NCBI GenBank assembly: GCA_947165795.1
Contig: CAMVBP010000032.1
Location: 1-13,407, forward strand
Length of the DNA: 13,407 bases
Direction of reading: 5' to 3'
DNA from: an uncultured Treponema sp.
GTDB lineage: Bacteria > Spirochaetota > Spirochaetia > Treponematales > Treponemataceae
A program made the translations under genes and the position numbers. Under the pieces are notes generated by a model, which made no database searches, was not told where the DNA came from, and saw only the letters and a list, made by a program, of their open reading frames with translations. Within the stretch, counting starts at the first letter, position 1. Each line of letters begins with the position of its first letter. Shown in pieces: positions 1-6,916 of the stretch.

Positions 1-703
1 AATGAAAAACGTATTCTTCGAAGACAATAACCAGAAGATTCTGCACGATATTTCTCATTTCATAGAACCAAATACTGTTACCGCTTTTCTTGGAAAACCT
101 GGCAGCGGCAAATCTACTGCGCTCAAAATTCTTGCAGGGCTCTTTCCTCCAACTTCGGGAACTGTCAGCTTTGACGATAAAGACATTCATACAATGAATC
201 AAAAGCAGCTCATGGATTTTAGAAAAAAAGCAGCCTTTATGTTTCAGGATTCTGCTCTCTGGGCTAATCAGGATATTTTTCACAATCTTGATCTTCCGCT
301 GCAAATTCATTTTCCAAAGATGAGCTTAAAAGAACGCAGGGAAAGAATTAAACAGTACACCGACCTTGTTGAATATAACAAGCCGCTTGTAATCAGGCCG
401 GCTTCGCTTTCGATCGGTGAACAGAAAAAAATCAGTTTTGCACGCGCGTTAATCTGCGAGCCGGAAATTCTTTTTCTTGACGAGCCGACCGAATCAATTG
501 ATGACAAAACTGAAGATCTTTTTATTTCCATACTCAAGGATTTCATTTCGCAGAAAAAAACTGTCGTTTATGTAAGCCACGACAACTATTTAATCAATTC
601 ATTTTTGTGTGATAAAATCTATTTTGAAGATGGTCAGATAAGAGAAAAAATTCTTCTTGATGACATAAATCAGCTTGAAGATTATTATGAAGGTGAACTA
701 TGA
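1..703 (+). CDS. MlaF-like ABC transporter ATP-binding protein (probably 5'-partial)
   Basis: This is the cytoplasmic ATPase of an MCE/Mla-type phospholipid transporter. The ABC motifs are visible: Walker A GKPGSGKST (residues 31-39 counted from the ATG at base 2), Q-loop Q83, signature LSIGE (137-141), Walker B ILFLDE (157-162) and H-loop H194. The signature departs from the usual LSGGQ (Ile for the first Gly, Glu for Gln). The first visible ATG starts at base 2, and the protein begins directly at the KNV-F beta strand. Related ATPases usually have a few more residues before this point, so the true start is probably upstream of the window. The assignment to Mla rather than another ABC family rests on the downstream MCE gene, which overlaps this one by ATGA. 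The permease gene is not in the window. ABC ATPase is certain; the lipid-transport role is inferred from context. Confidence 0.9.
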   Translation, partial: MKNVFFEDNNQKILHDISHFIEPNTVTAFLGKPGSGKSTALKILAGLFPPTSGTVSFDDKDIHTMNQKQLMDFRKKAAFMFQDSALWANQDIFHNLDLPLQIHFPKMSLKERRERIKQYTDLVEYNKPLVIRPASLSIGEQKKISFARALICEPEILFLDEPTESIDDKTEDLFISILKDFISQKKTVVYVSHDNYLINSFLCDKIYFEDGQIREKILLDDINQLEDYYEGEL

Positions 704-1608
704 AATTTAAAATAAAGTATGCAGATCAGATTGTAGGAATCTTAAGTTTAATTGCAATCATCGCTTTAATTTTCATTATCTTCTTAATCGGCTCTACGCA
801 AAAATGGTTTGTGCCAAAGCATAATTATTATACCGTTATTTCTTCAGCTTCAAATATAAGCGTAGGAAAAGCAATAACTTACAAAGGCTTTGAAATAGGA
901 AAAATAAAAAGTTTTTCTCTGGATGAATCAGATAAAGTCGTCGTACATTTTTATATAACAGACGATTACAGAGACAAAGTTGTAAAAAATTCAATTATAG
1001 AAATTCTTACAAGTCCTCTTGGTTCTTCCGTAGTTTTTTATCCCGGAAACAGGACTGATTATCTTGAAGACAATTCCTTTATTCCCGAACGTTCAAGCGA
1101 AGAAGGCAGGGCTCTGATTCTTGAAGGAAAAGTAAGCGTTGTAGAACAGACAGATTCAATCAATACAATTCTTGCAATGGCAACAACTCTTGTTGGAGAT
1201 ATAGACACGCTTGTAAAACAGGTTAACATTGCTCTTGAAGGAAAAGAAAATACTCCTTTAACAAACACTATTACTCAGCTGAATTCAATTCTTTATAACT
1301 TAAATCAGCTTACTGCCGATCCTTCAGGACTTGTTCCAAAACTTCTGGAAGATGAAACCGCTCAGGGCTCTATTGCAAATATACTTATTCAGCTTGATGC
1401 AACTATGAGTGAAATTTACAGTGTTACTGCTTCGGTAGATGATAATATGCCGGGAGTTTCCATACTTATTTCTCAGATGCAGACTCTGTTAAAGCAAATG
1501 CAGGACGTTATGGAAGGTCTTAAAAATAATCCGCTTCTTAAAAATGGAATCTCTGAAAAACCTGAAAAAGAAAGCGCAACTCCAAAGCTTAGGGAGGATA
1601 ATTTCTAA
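700..1608 (+). CDS. MlaD-like MCE domain protein
   Basis: This is a substrate-binding/tunnel subunit of an MCE lipid transporter, anchored in the inner membrane with its bulk in the periplasm. A short basic N-terminus is followed by one membrane helix (about residues 11-31), a single MCE domain (about 42-128, with the typical VGKAITYKGFEIGKI stretch near 55-69 and the SPLGSSVVFYPG strand near 105-116), then a long mostly helical region (about 145-280) ending in the NPLLKNG motif common in these proteins. The helical part probably forms the needle-like hexameric extension known for some MCE proteins. It overlaps the ATPase gene by ATGA (700-703), so translation is coupled. At 302 aa it is longer than E. 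coli MlaD, because of the extended helical tail. The family call is firm; the transported lipid is not known. Confidence 0.9.
   Translation: MKFKIKYADQIVGILSLIAIIALIFIIFLIGSTQKWFVPKHNYYTVISSASNISVGKAITYKGFEIGKIKSFSLDESDKVVVHFYITDDYRDKVVKNSIIEILTSPLGSSVVFYPGNRTDYLEDNSFIPERSSEEGRALILEGKVSVVEQTDSINTILAMATTLVGDIDTLVKQVNIALEGKENTPLTNTITQLNSILYNLNQLTADPSGLVPKLLEDETAQGSIANILIQLDATMSEIYSVTASVDDNMPGVSILISQMQTLLKQMQDVMEGLKNNPLLKNGISEKPEKESATPKLREDNF
1591..1597 (+). promoter_or_regulatory. Ribosome binding site of the TPR lipoprotein gene
   Basis: AGGGAGG lies 10 bases before the ATG at 1608, inside the end of the MCE gene. It is the strongest Shine-Dalgarno match in the left operon and supports the ATG at 1608 as the start. 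Confidence 0.7.
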
Positions 1609-2534
1609 TGAATAAACGCCGTCTTTTGTCTGTAAAATCTTCCTGGAAAATTGCAGCTGCAGTCTCTTTTTTCATTCTTACAATTCTTTATTCTACGTCC
1701 TGCTCATCCGGTCCAAAACGTTTGATGATGATAACAACAGTTCAAAACAACTGCAAGGATTCCATAGAAAATGCCAATTCATGCATCTTAAGCGGTAATT
1801 ATTCTATGGCCGAAGATCTTTTGGACAGGGCTAGAGTGCAGGCAATTTCAATAGATAATTACGATTTACTGCTTTCGGTTTCCCTGACTCACGTAAGCCT
1901 TTTCCTTTCTTATAATCCGCCGGAGGTAGAAAAAGCGGAACTGTATTTAAATCAGGCTTATACACTCTCCGGCAATACTAAAAACACAAAAGAAAGTGAA
2001 CTTTTATGTGCTATGTCCGAAGCAAGAATTCTTATTGCAAAAAATGACGTGCAGAAAAACTTTAAAATGATTACAGACAAAATGGACGATGCTAAAAAAG
2101 TATTTAAAAACAGTCCGTACAATCATGCACAATGCGACAGCATTTTGGGAGACGTTTACAGACTTTCGGGGAAATATAAGGAAGCAGACAAAATCTACAA
2201 TGAAGCCGCAAAGCTTTTTACAGAAAATATGTACCTCTCGGAAATAGGAATAACCTGGTACAAGATTGCACAGAATCATTCACAGGCAGGAAACAGCAAG
2301 GCTGCATTGGAAGCATTGAGCACTGCAATTTATTATGACCGCTGCGCAGAAAATTCAATGGCGCTTGGCGCAGACTATTACATTAAGGCTGTAATTTTGC
2401 TCAAAGGTTCTCCTACCGAAGCTAACCTCAATGAAGCAAAAAAATCTCTTCAGCATTCTGCAGAAATTTATTATGCCGCAGGCAAACCTGAACTTGCAGA
2501 AAAAAGTCTTGATCTGCTTAAAACTTTAGAATAA
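1608..2534 (+). CDS. TPR-repeat lipoprotein of the MCE operon
   Basis: A putative lipoprotein of 308 aa. A basic N-terminus (NKRRLLSVKSSWK) and hydrophobic segment (16-28) lead to a relaxed spirochaetal lipobox YSTSC with the lipidated Cys at residue 32. The rest is alpha-helical with TPR-like helix pairs, clearest around residues 175-245 (for example YRLSGKYKEADKIYNEAAKLF and a second pair near 220-240), and a final A/Y-rich pair near 275-300. No enzymatic motif is visible. Its start overlaps the stop of the MCE gene (TAATG), with AGGGAGG just upstream, so it is part of the same operon. A role as a periplasm-facing partner of the MCE transporter, possibly linking it to the outer membrane, is inferred only from position. 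Its last 17 bases overlap the convergent smr-type gene. Confidence 0.85.
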   Translation: MNKRRLLSVKSSWKIAAAVSFFILTILYSTSCSSGPKRLMMITTVQNNCKDSIENANSCILSGNYSMAEDLLDRARVQAISIDNYDLLLSVSLTHVSLFLSYNPPEVEKAELYLNQAYTLSGNTKNTKESELLCAMSEARILIAKNDVQKNFKMITDKMDDAKKVFKNSPYNHAQCDSILGDVYRLSGKYKEADKIYNEAAKLFTENMYLSEIGITWYKIAQNHSQAGNSKAALEALSTAIYYDRCAENSMALGADYYIKAVILLKGSPTEANLNEAKKSLQHSAEIYYAAGKPELAEKSLDLLKTLE

Positions 2535-3090
2535 TCCAGGTAGCACCGCTTCCACCGTCTTCACGGCTTTTTGGATGACCGGACATTCCGCAATACGGAT
2601 TAGACTGAATGAATTTTCTTACCAGCTCGCCTAGCACAGGATCAGTTCCTTTTGTATGATTTCCCTTTCCGTGAATAACAAGTATCTTTCTGATTCTTTT
2701 GCGGACACATGTATTTACAAATACAGTGAGTTTCTCTTCCGCTTCATCCTTATGCAATCCATGTAAATCTAAATATGCTTCGGGCTTCATATTTATAAGA
2801 TAACTTCTGTCCTGCTGTCTTGAACGTTCTTCGTTTTCTTCGGCGAGCTTATCCTTATCAATTGTTCCGTAACGTCTAAGCCACACTTCCATAGGATTCG
2901 CCCTCTTTTCCGAAGAATTAAGAGGCTCAGATAATTCCGCTTCTTTTTTTGCAAGCTTTTCCTGAAGGCTTGGCGCATTTGCTTTTTTATGAGAAACCTG
3001 ATTTTTATCCGGCTTGCCCATTTCTCTTTTTTTGGCCTTTTCCTGTTTTTGAATTACGTCCCACTTATTTAAAATATCGCCCATGTCCAT
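2518..3090 (-). CDS. Smr-domain protein
   Basis: A 190-aa soluble protein. The N-terminal half is charged and likely disordered or coiled (residues 11-65, rich in Lys, Glu and Gln). The C-terminus is an Smr domain (about 107-190) with its hallmark motifs: LDLHGL (107-112), HGKG (140-143) and GGSGAT (179-184). Smr domains are known as the nuclease/nucleic-acid-binding tail of MutS2 and as stand-alone proteins; some cut RNA or branched DNA. No MutS core is present, so this is the stand-alone type. ATG at 3090 is preceded by GGTGA at a 7-base spacing; a second in-frame ATG two codons later is possible. It lies 17 bases after the BatD-like gene and is probably the last gene of the Bat operon. No functional link with Bat is known to me. 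The 3' end overlaps the convergent lipoprotein gene by 17 bases. Confidence 0.9.
   Translation of the reverse strand: MDMGDILNKWDVIQKQEKAKKREMGKPDKNQVSHKKANAPSLQEKLAKKEAELSEPLNSSEKRANPMEVWLRRYGTIDKDKLAEENEERSRQQDRSYLINMKPEAYLDLHGLHKDEAEEKLTVFVNTCVRKRIRKILVIHGKGNHTKGTDPVLGELVRKFIQSNPYCGMSGHPKSREDGGSGATWIILKF
2555..2572 (+). terminator. Weak candidate terminator of the MCE operon
   Basis: CCGT-CTTC-ACGG (2555-2566) can form a 4-bp hairpin with a tetraloop, followed by CTTTTT (2567-2572), 20 bases after the lipoprotein stop. The same bases encode the conserved GGSGAT region of the opposing Smr protein, so the hairpin may be a by-product of coding constraint. I see no better terminator for the + strand operon. 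Confidence 0.25.
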
Positions 3091-3107
3091 AACGCTTTCA
3101 CCAGACC

Positions 3108-4508
3108 TTAAATTCTTACAAACTCGCCGGAAGGAATCCAGCCTTCAATATTTTCATAACGGATTTTACACCAGTTCTCTCCAGACTGTAAAATTTGAAT
3201 TTTCTTTCCGTTTTCAATTTCTATTAAAACCGAACTTTTATCATCCGGCACAGAATATACTACACCGCCATAAAAAATTCCTGACTGTTCCGAACCGTGA
3301 ATTTTAAATAATACAGTCGTACATAAAAATATTAATGAAAGAATAATTAAAAATATTTTTATGCGGAAATATTTTTTTCTTAAGAAAATCTGAGCAATAA
3401 TTGAAATCAAAAATAAAATCAAAAAAATAATAAAAGCCGGCTTAAAATCAATTTTTTCTGCACGAAACTTTTCTGCAATCTCGTTGCATTCTTCTTTAGA
3501 AAGTTTATGTTCATCATCATCAATATCTTCAAAAGCATTATCCAGATATTTTAAAACTTCAGAATCCAGGTTCTGAGTTATGCCTTCATTTTCTCCCTGG
3601 AATCTGGCACCGGAAGAACTTTTGACTGCTTCTGAAAAATCAACAGTAAATCTTGGAAACGAAAGTTCCACAGTTGAATTATTATTATTTCTTGCAGTGA
3701 TAGAGAGTTTTGGGAAAGATATTTTTTTATGCGAAAGCGCCTTCCACTTAAAATCTGCTATTTTAATAATTCTATTATCTGCCTCATTTACTGAACGATT
3801 GTCGTAAACCTTTATCTGTTCAAATAAAGAATCATCAGGAATTTCGTAAACAAAATTTGAATACTCTCTTGCATACTGAATTCCAACAGTAAAATACAAA
3901 TCTTCAAAAGCCGGTTCACTGAATTCAGAAATGTTGCTGTCTGAATAAAAAACTTTTGTTTTTTCGCCTTTATCATAAAATTCAATTACGAGTCTTGCAT
4001 TCAAAACTTCAGGATTTTTTCGTGCTTGAATTTTCTCTATACGGAATTCATTTTTCTTTCCGTCTATAAAAAAAGTGGATGGCTCAAAAGTATAAATTCC
4101 TTCGTCTCTGAAAATTATATAAAATTCAATTTTTGTAGAATTAAGCAAATCAAACTTTTTATAAATTTCAAATGGAATCTGAATTTTCTTTTTTTCGGAA
4201 TTCTCATTCTTTTGATAATCTGCTTTTAAATAAGAAAAATTATAAACTACATGCGAAGAAGTAACTTCGGGAATTGTGAGCGTAAATTTAAGTTCTTCAT
4301 TAGTAAACGCACGGCTGTTTTTTACATCCTGCGAAACTGCAAAATATGCAGAACCAGCTGCAGAATCTGCGGCGAATAAAGGATGCAATGAACAAATTAA
4401 AAAAAGAGAAAATAAAAATGTGAATGCGCGTTTTATTAAAAATCCATTCGGACAAATTAATAATCGTCTGCAAGATTTCTCTGCGGAGTTTCTTCGTTGC
4501 TTTTCCAT
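3108..4508 (-). CDS. BatD-like membrane protein with C-terminal SH3b domain
   Basis: A 466-aa envelope protein in the BatD/BatE position of the operon. It has a signal peptide (hydrophobic core about residues 27-45, cleavage likely after LFA near 46), a large beta-rich periplasmic region (about 50-290) of the kind seen in BatD, a short acidic linker (about 310-350), two closely spaced membrane helices (about 358-376 and 383-401), and a terminal SH3b domain (about 411-466: GGVVYSVP, GKKIQILQSGENWCKIR, EGWIPSGEF). By topology both ends face the periplasm. The two-helix plus SH3 tail is typical of BatE, so this looks like BatD joined to the BatE tail without its TPR part. The start is uncertain. 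ATG 4508 gives a 52-base overlap with the fusion gene, a weak ribosome site and a 26-residue N-region before the signal core, but no later ATG, GTG or TTG precedes that core. Confidence 0.75.
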   Translation of the reverse strand: MEKQRRNSAEKSCRRLLICPNGFLIKRAFTFLFSLFLICSLHPLFAADSAAGSAYFAVSQDVKNSRAFTNEELKFTLTIPEVTSSHVVYNFSYLKADYQKNENSEKKKIQIPFEIYKKFDLLNSTKIEFYIIFRDEGIYTFEPSTFFIDGKKNEFRIEKIQARKNPEVLNARLVIEFYDKGEKTKVFYSDSNISEFSEPAFEDLYFTVGIQYAREYSNFVYEIPDDSLFEQIKVYDNRSVNEADNRIIKIADFKWKALSHKKISFPKLSITARNNNNSTVELSFPRFTVDFSEAVKSSSGARFQGENEGITQNLDSEVLKYLDNAFEDIDDDEHKLSKEECNEIAEKFRAEKIDFKPAFIIFLILFLISIIAQIFLRKKYFRIKIFLIILSLIFLCTTVLFKIHGSEQSGIFYGGVVYSVPDDKSSVLIEIENGKKIQILQSGENWCKIRYENIEGWIPSGEFVRI

Positions 4509-6916
4509 TGTTTTTTATCGTTCTCCTTTATATGTTCAAAAACAGCTTTTTCCATTTCATCCTGAGTTTTATCATCCTGTGAACCTTCAAAAGACTGCCC
4601 TTCTTTTTGAGGAGCATCTGCCTGTTCAAAATTCACGGATAACTCAAAATTTATTTTTGCATCAACGCGCGAACTGTCTATCTTTAATGCCTTCTTAAAA
4701 AAGTCTCTTGCCGAATCATAATCTTCCTGCTCATGTGCAATTATTCCGGCATTGTAATAAGTTGAAAATAAAATTTTATCTTCCGCTTCTGCAGAAATCT
4801 GCATGTACATTTTCATTGCGCTTTCCATCTCGCCCATCATCATATATGCAGTGCCAAGATTATATAAACAAGCATCTATCTCTTTTTGATTTCCTTTTCT
4901 GTTTGCATTCTCCAGTGCTTCAAAATATTTTTCTACAGATTCAGAATACTGCCCCTGCTGCCACTTAACTGTTCCGCTTAAAATTTTTGTTGAAGTCTGC
5001 GAGCAGGATGAAAGAATAAATACTGCAGCACCAAAAATAAAAAACTTTTTAAAAAGCTTGTAATTAAATTCTGTAATAAGATAACTTAATATTAGACAGA
5101 TAAATGCAAGTGCCAGAAAGAACTTATGACGAGAAAGAGGCTTAATTTCATAAGTCGTAAAAAAGTTCTCTTTCTCTTTATTTTTTATCTGTAAGAGCAG
5201 CTTCTGTGCAGAGCTTTTTTCGTTTGAATTAATATAAGAAACTTTTGCATTAGATTTATAAATATTGTATTTTTCATTTACTGCTTCAACGACAGCCTTT
5301 ATTTTATCTTCGCGTAAGGCTGTTCTAACTTTTGTTCTTTTATCACCGGCAAAAATTTCTGTTTCGTCTTTTGAACCGAATCCTATAATTGTTACACCTA
5401 TTCCACTTTCCACGCAGGAACAGATTGCCTTTTCCATCTGACCGAGAGTTTCTTCCCCGTCGGTAAACAGCCAGATATTTGAAGCCATAGAATAATTATC
5501 CGGAAAACTTTTTCTTGCCTTAATAATTCCATTTTCCAGACTCGTTCCTGGAACTGTTACCAAATCCGAAGAAATAATTTCGAGTAAAGAATTTATGTAC
5601 GAAGAGTCTTCTGTTAATGGAATAGCTTCTATTCCGTCTCCTTTTGCAAGAATTACTGAAACAGAAGTTCCATCCATATTTTCTATAAGCCTTGAAGCAA
5701 AAGCCGAAGCAGAATTTAATCTTGAAAGTCCACCGTAAGAATCCAGAGCATTCATACTGTTTGAAATGTCAAACACAAAAGAAACCGCATGGCTCGATTG
5801 TTTTACCGGCATAAGATAAGTTCCCCAGGAAAGCCCGAGAAAAGATAAAACAACAAATGCAAAATATAATAATTGAAAGATTCTTTTTACCGCAAGATTT
5901 TTTCTGATATAAACCGCAGAAAGCTCCCTCAAAATAATTTTCTTTATAAACCACGAAACAAGCATTGCAATAATTGCAATAAGTAAAAATTTCTTATAGA
6001 GAGGCCTTGTTTTATTTTTGTAAGAAAAATGCTGATTAGTTCCCTGCGATTTTGTAACGCCTGCCAAAACAGAATTTAATTCCTGAATTGTCTGAGCTTC
6101 ATAGTAACCGCCTTTTCCAAGTGCTGCTATTCTTTTTAGACTGTCTGCATCAAAAGAAGAATTATAATATCCCATGTATGGAACACCGGTTACGGGATCT
6201 GTATATTCAATCGGAACATTTCCTTTTGTACCAAGCCCGACAACATATACGTTTATATTTTTTTCTGCTGCAAGTTTTGCCGCTGTCTGAGGATTAATTT
6301 CTCCTGCATTATTTTCTCCGTCTGTAAGAAGAATAATGCATTTTCCCGGCGCTTCACTTGAAGCAAGGTGGCAGACAGCAGTTGCAAGTCCGTCTCCAAT
6401 TGCAGAACCGTTCCCCAGTTTTCCGACAGAAACAGCTTCAAGCTGACTGTTAAAATAATCCTGATTAAATGTAGGCGGCACAAGAACCGCTGCATCAGAA
6501 CCTAACACAACAAGTCCAAACCTTGAACCTTTATTTGCCTGAAGTAAAACCTGAATTGCATTTTTGGAAGTTTCAAGTCTTGTTTTATCTTCCATGTCTT
6601 TTGCCATCATGGAAGGACTCGTATCCATTACAAAAATTATATCAGTGCCAAGAGAATTATATATTTTTTCCTGAACGGAAATTACAGGTTCACTGAAGGC
6701 GAAAACTATAAGAACATAACTAACGACAGTAAGTATTTTTGCCAATAACGAAATTATTTTCGTTCCTTTATTTTTATATTCAAAGGAACTTCCATTCCAG
6801 TCAGAAAGAACAGCCTTAAATGTTATTCTATTTAAAATCCTGAATTTTCTGAATGCAGCAAGAAGCAAAGGAAGAAGCAAAAGCAATAATGCAAACGGAT
6901 TCTGTAAACTAAACAT
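4457..6916 (-). CDS. BatA-BatB-BatC fusion: two vWA domains plus TPR
   Basis: An 819-aa polytopic protein that joins three usually separate Bat proteins. The BatA part has helices near 5-22 and 54-75 and a vWA domain with a complete MIDAS (D98-x-S100-x-S102, S171 in GSAIGDGL, D199 in LLTDGEN), followed by a helix near 307-325. The BatB part has a helix near 345-367 and a second vWA with complete MIDAS (D383-x-S385-x-S387, T458, D486 in LFTDGEE), then the closing helix near 598-614. The BatC part starts with another hydrophobic stretch ending in a lipobox-like ILSSC (Cys638), TPR repeats (about 645-760) and an acidic tail. MIDAS sites bind a divalent metal and mediate protein contacts. I chose ATG 6916 because MFSLQNPFALLLLLLP matches typical BatA N-termini and GAGGTG lies just upstream; GTG 6928 would add four residues. 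The start overlaps the preceding gene. Confidence 0.9.
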   Translation of the reverse strand: MFSLQNPFALLLLLLPLLLAAFRKFRILNRITFKAVLSDWNGSSFEYKNKGTKIISLLAKILTVVSYVLIVFAFSEPVISVQEKIYNSLGTDIIFVMDTSPSMMAKDMEDKTRLETSKNAIQVLLQANKGSRFGLVVLGSDAAVLVPPTFNQDYFNSQLEAVSVGKLGNGSAIGDGLATAVCHLASSEAPGKCIILLTDGENNAGEINPQTAAKLAAEKNINVYVVGLGTKGNVPIEYTDPVTGVPYMGYYNSSFDADSLKRIAALGKGGYYEAQTIQELNSVLAGVTKSQGTNQHFSYKNKTRPLYKKFLLIAIIAMLVSWFIKKIILRELSAVYIRKNLAVKRIFQLLYFAFVVLSFLGLSWGTYLMPVKQSSHAVSFVFDISNSMNALDSYGGLSRLNSASAFASRLIENMDGTSVSVILAKGDGIEAIPLTEDSSYINSLLEIISSDLVTVPGTSLENGIIKARKSFPDNYSMASNIWLFTDGEETLGQMEKAICSCVESGIGVTIIGFGSKDETEIFAGDKRTKVRTALREDKIKAVVEAVNEKYNIYKSNAKVSYINSNEKSSAQKLLLQIKNKEKENFFTTYEIKPLSRHKFFLALAFICLILSYLITEFNYKLFKKFFIFGAAVFILSSCSQTSTKILSGTVKWQQGQYSESVEKYFEALENANRKGNQKEIDACLYNLGTAYMMMGEMESAMKMYMQISAEAEDKILFSTYYNAGIIAHEQEDYDSARDFFKKALKIDSSRVDAKINFELSVNFEQADAPQKEGQSFEGSQDDKTQDEMEKAVFEHIKENDKKQWKSNEETPQRNLADDY

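Noticed and set aside
2004..2279. Cys/Phe-rich - strand open frame within the TPR lipoprotein gene
   Set aside because: It is antisense to a TPR-encoding frame, with no supporting motif or ribosome site.
2440..2517. Palindrome TTCTGCAGAA and a CAGG-TTTG-CCTG hairpin as a - strand terminator after Smr
   Set aside because: Neither hairpin is followed closely by a T-run on the - strand, and both lie in the coding region of the lipoprotein.
4276..4698. Long + strand open frame of 140 codons across the BatD/BatABC junction
   Set aside because: It is antisense to two well-supported genes, has no family resemblance and arises from their codon composition.
5010..5090. Frameshift or internal start making BatC separately from the fusion
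   Set aside because: The frame is continuous, the runs of T and A are not phased as an X-XXY-YYZ slippery site, and no ATG, GTG or TTG occurs near the hydrophobic stretch.
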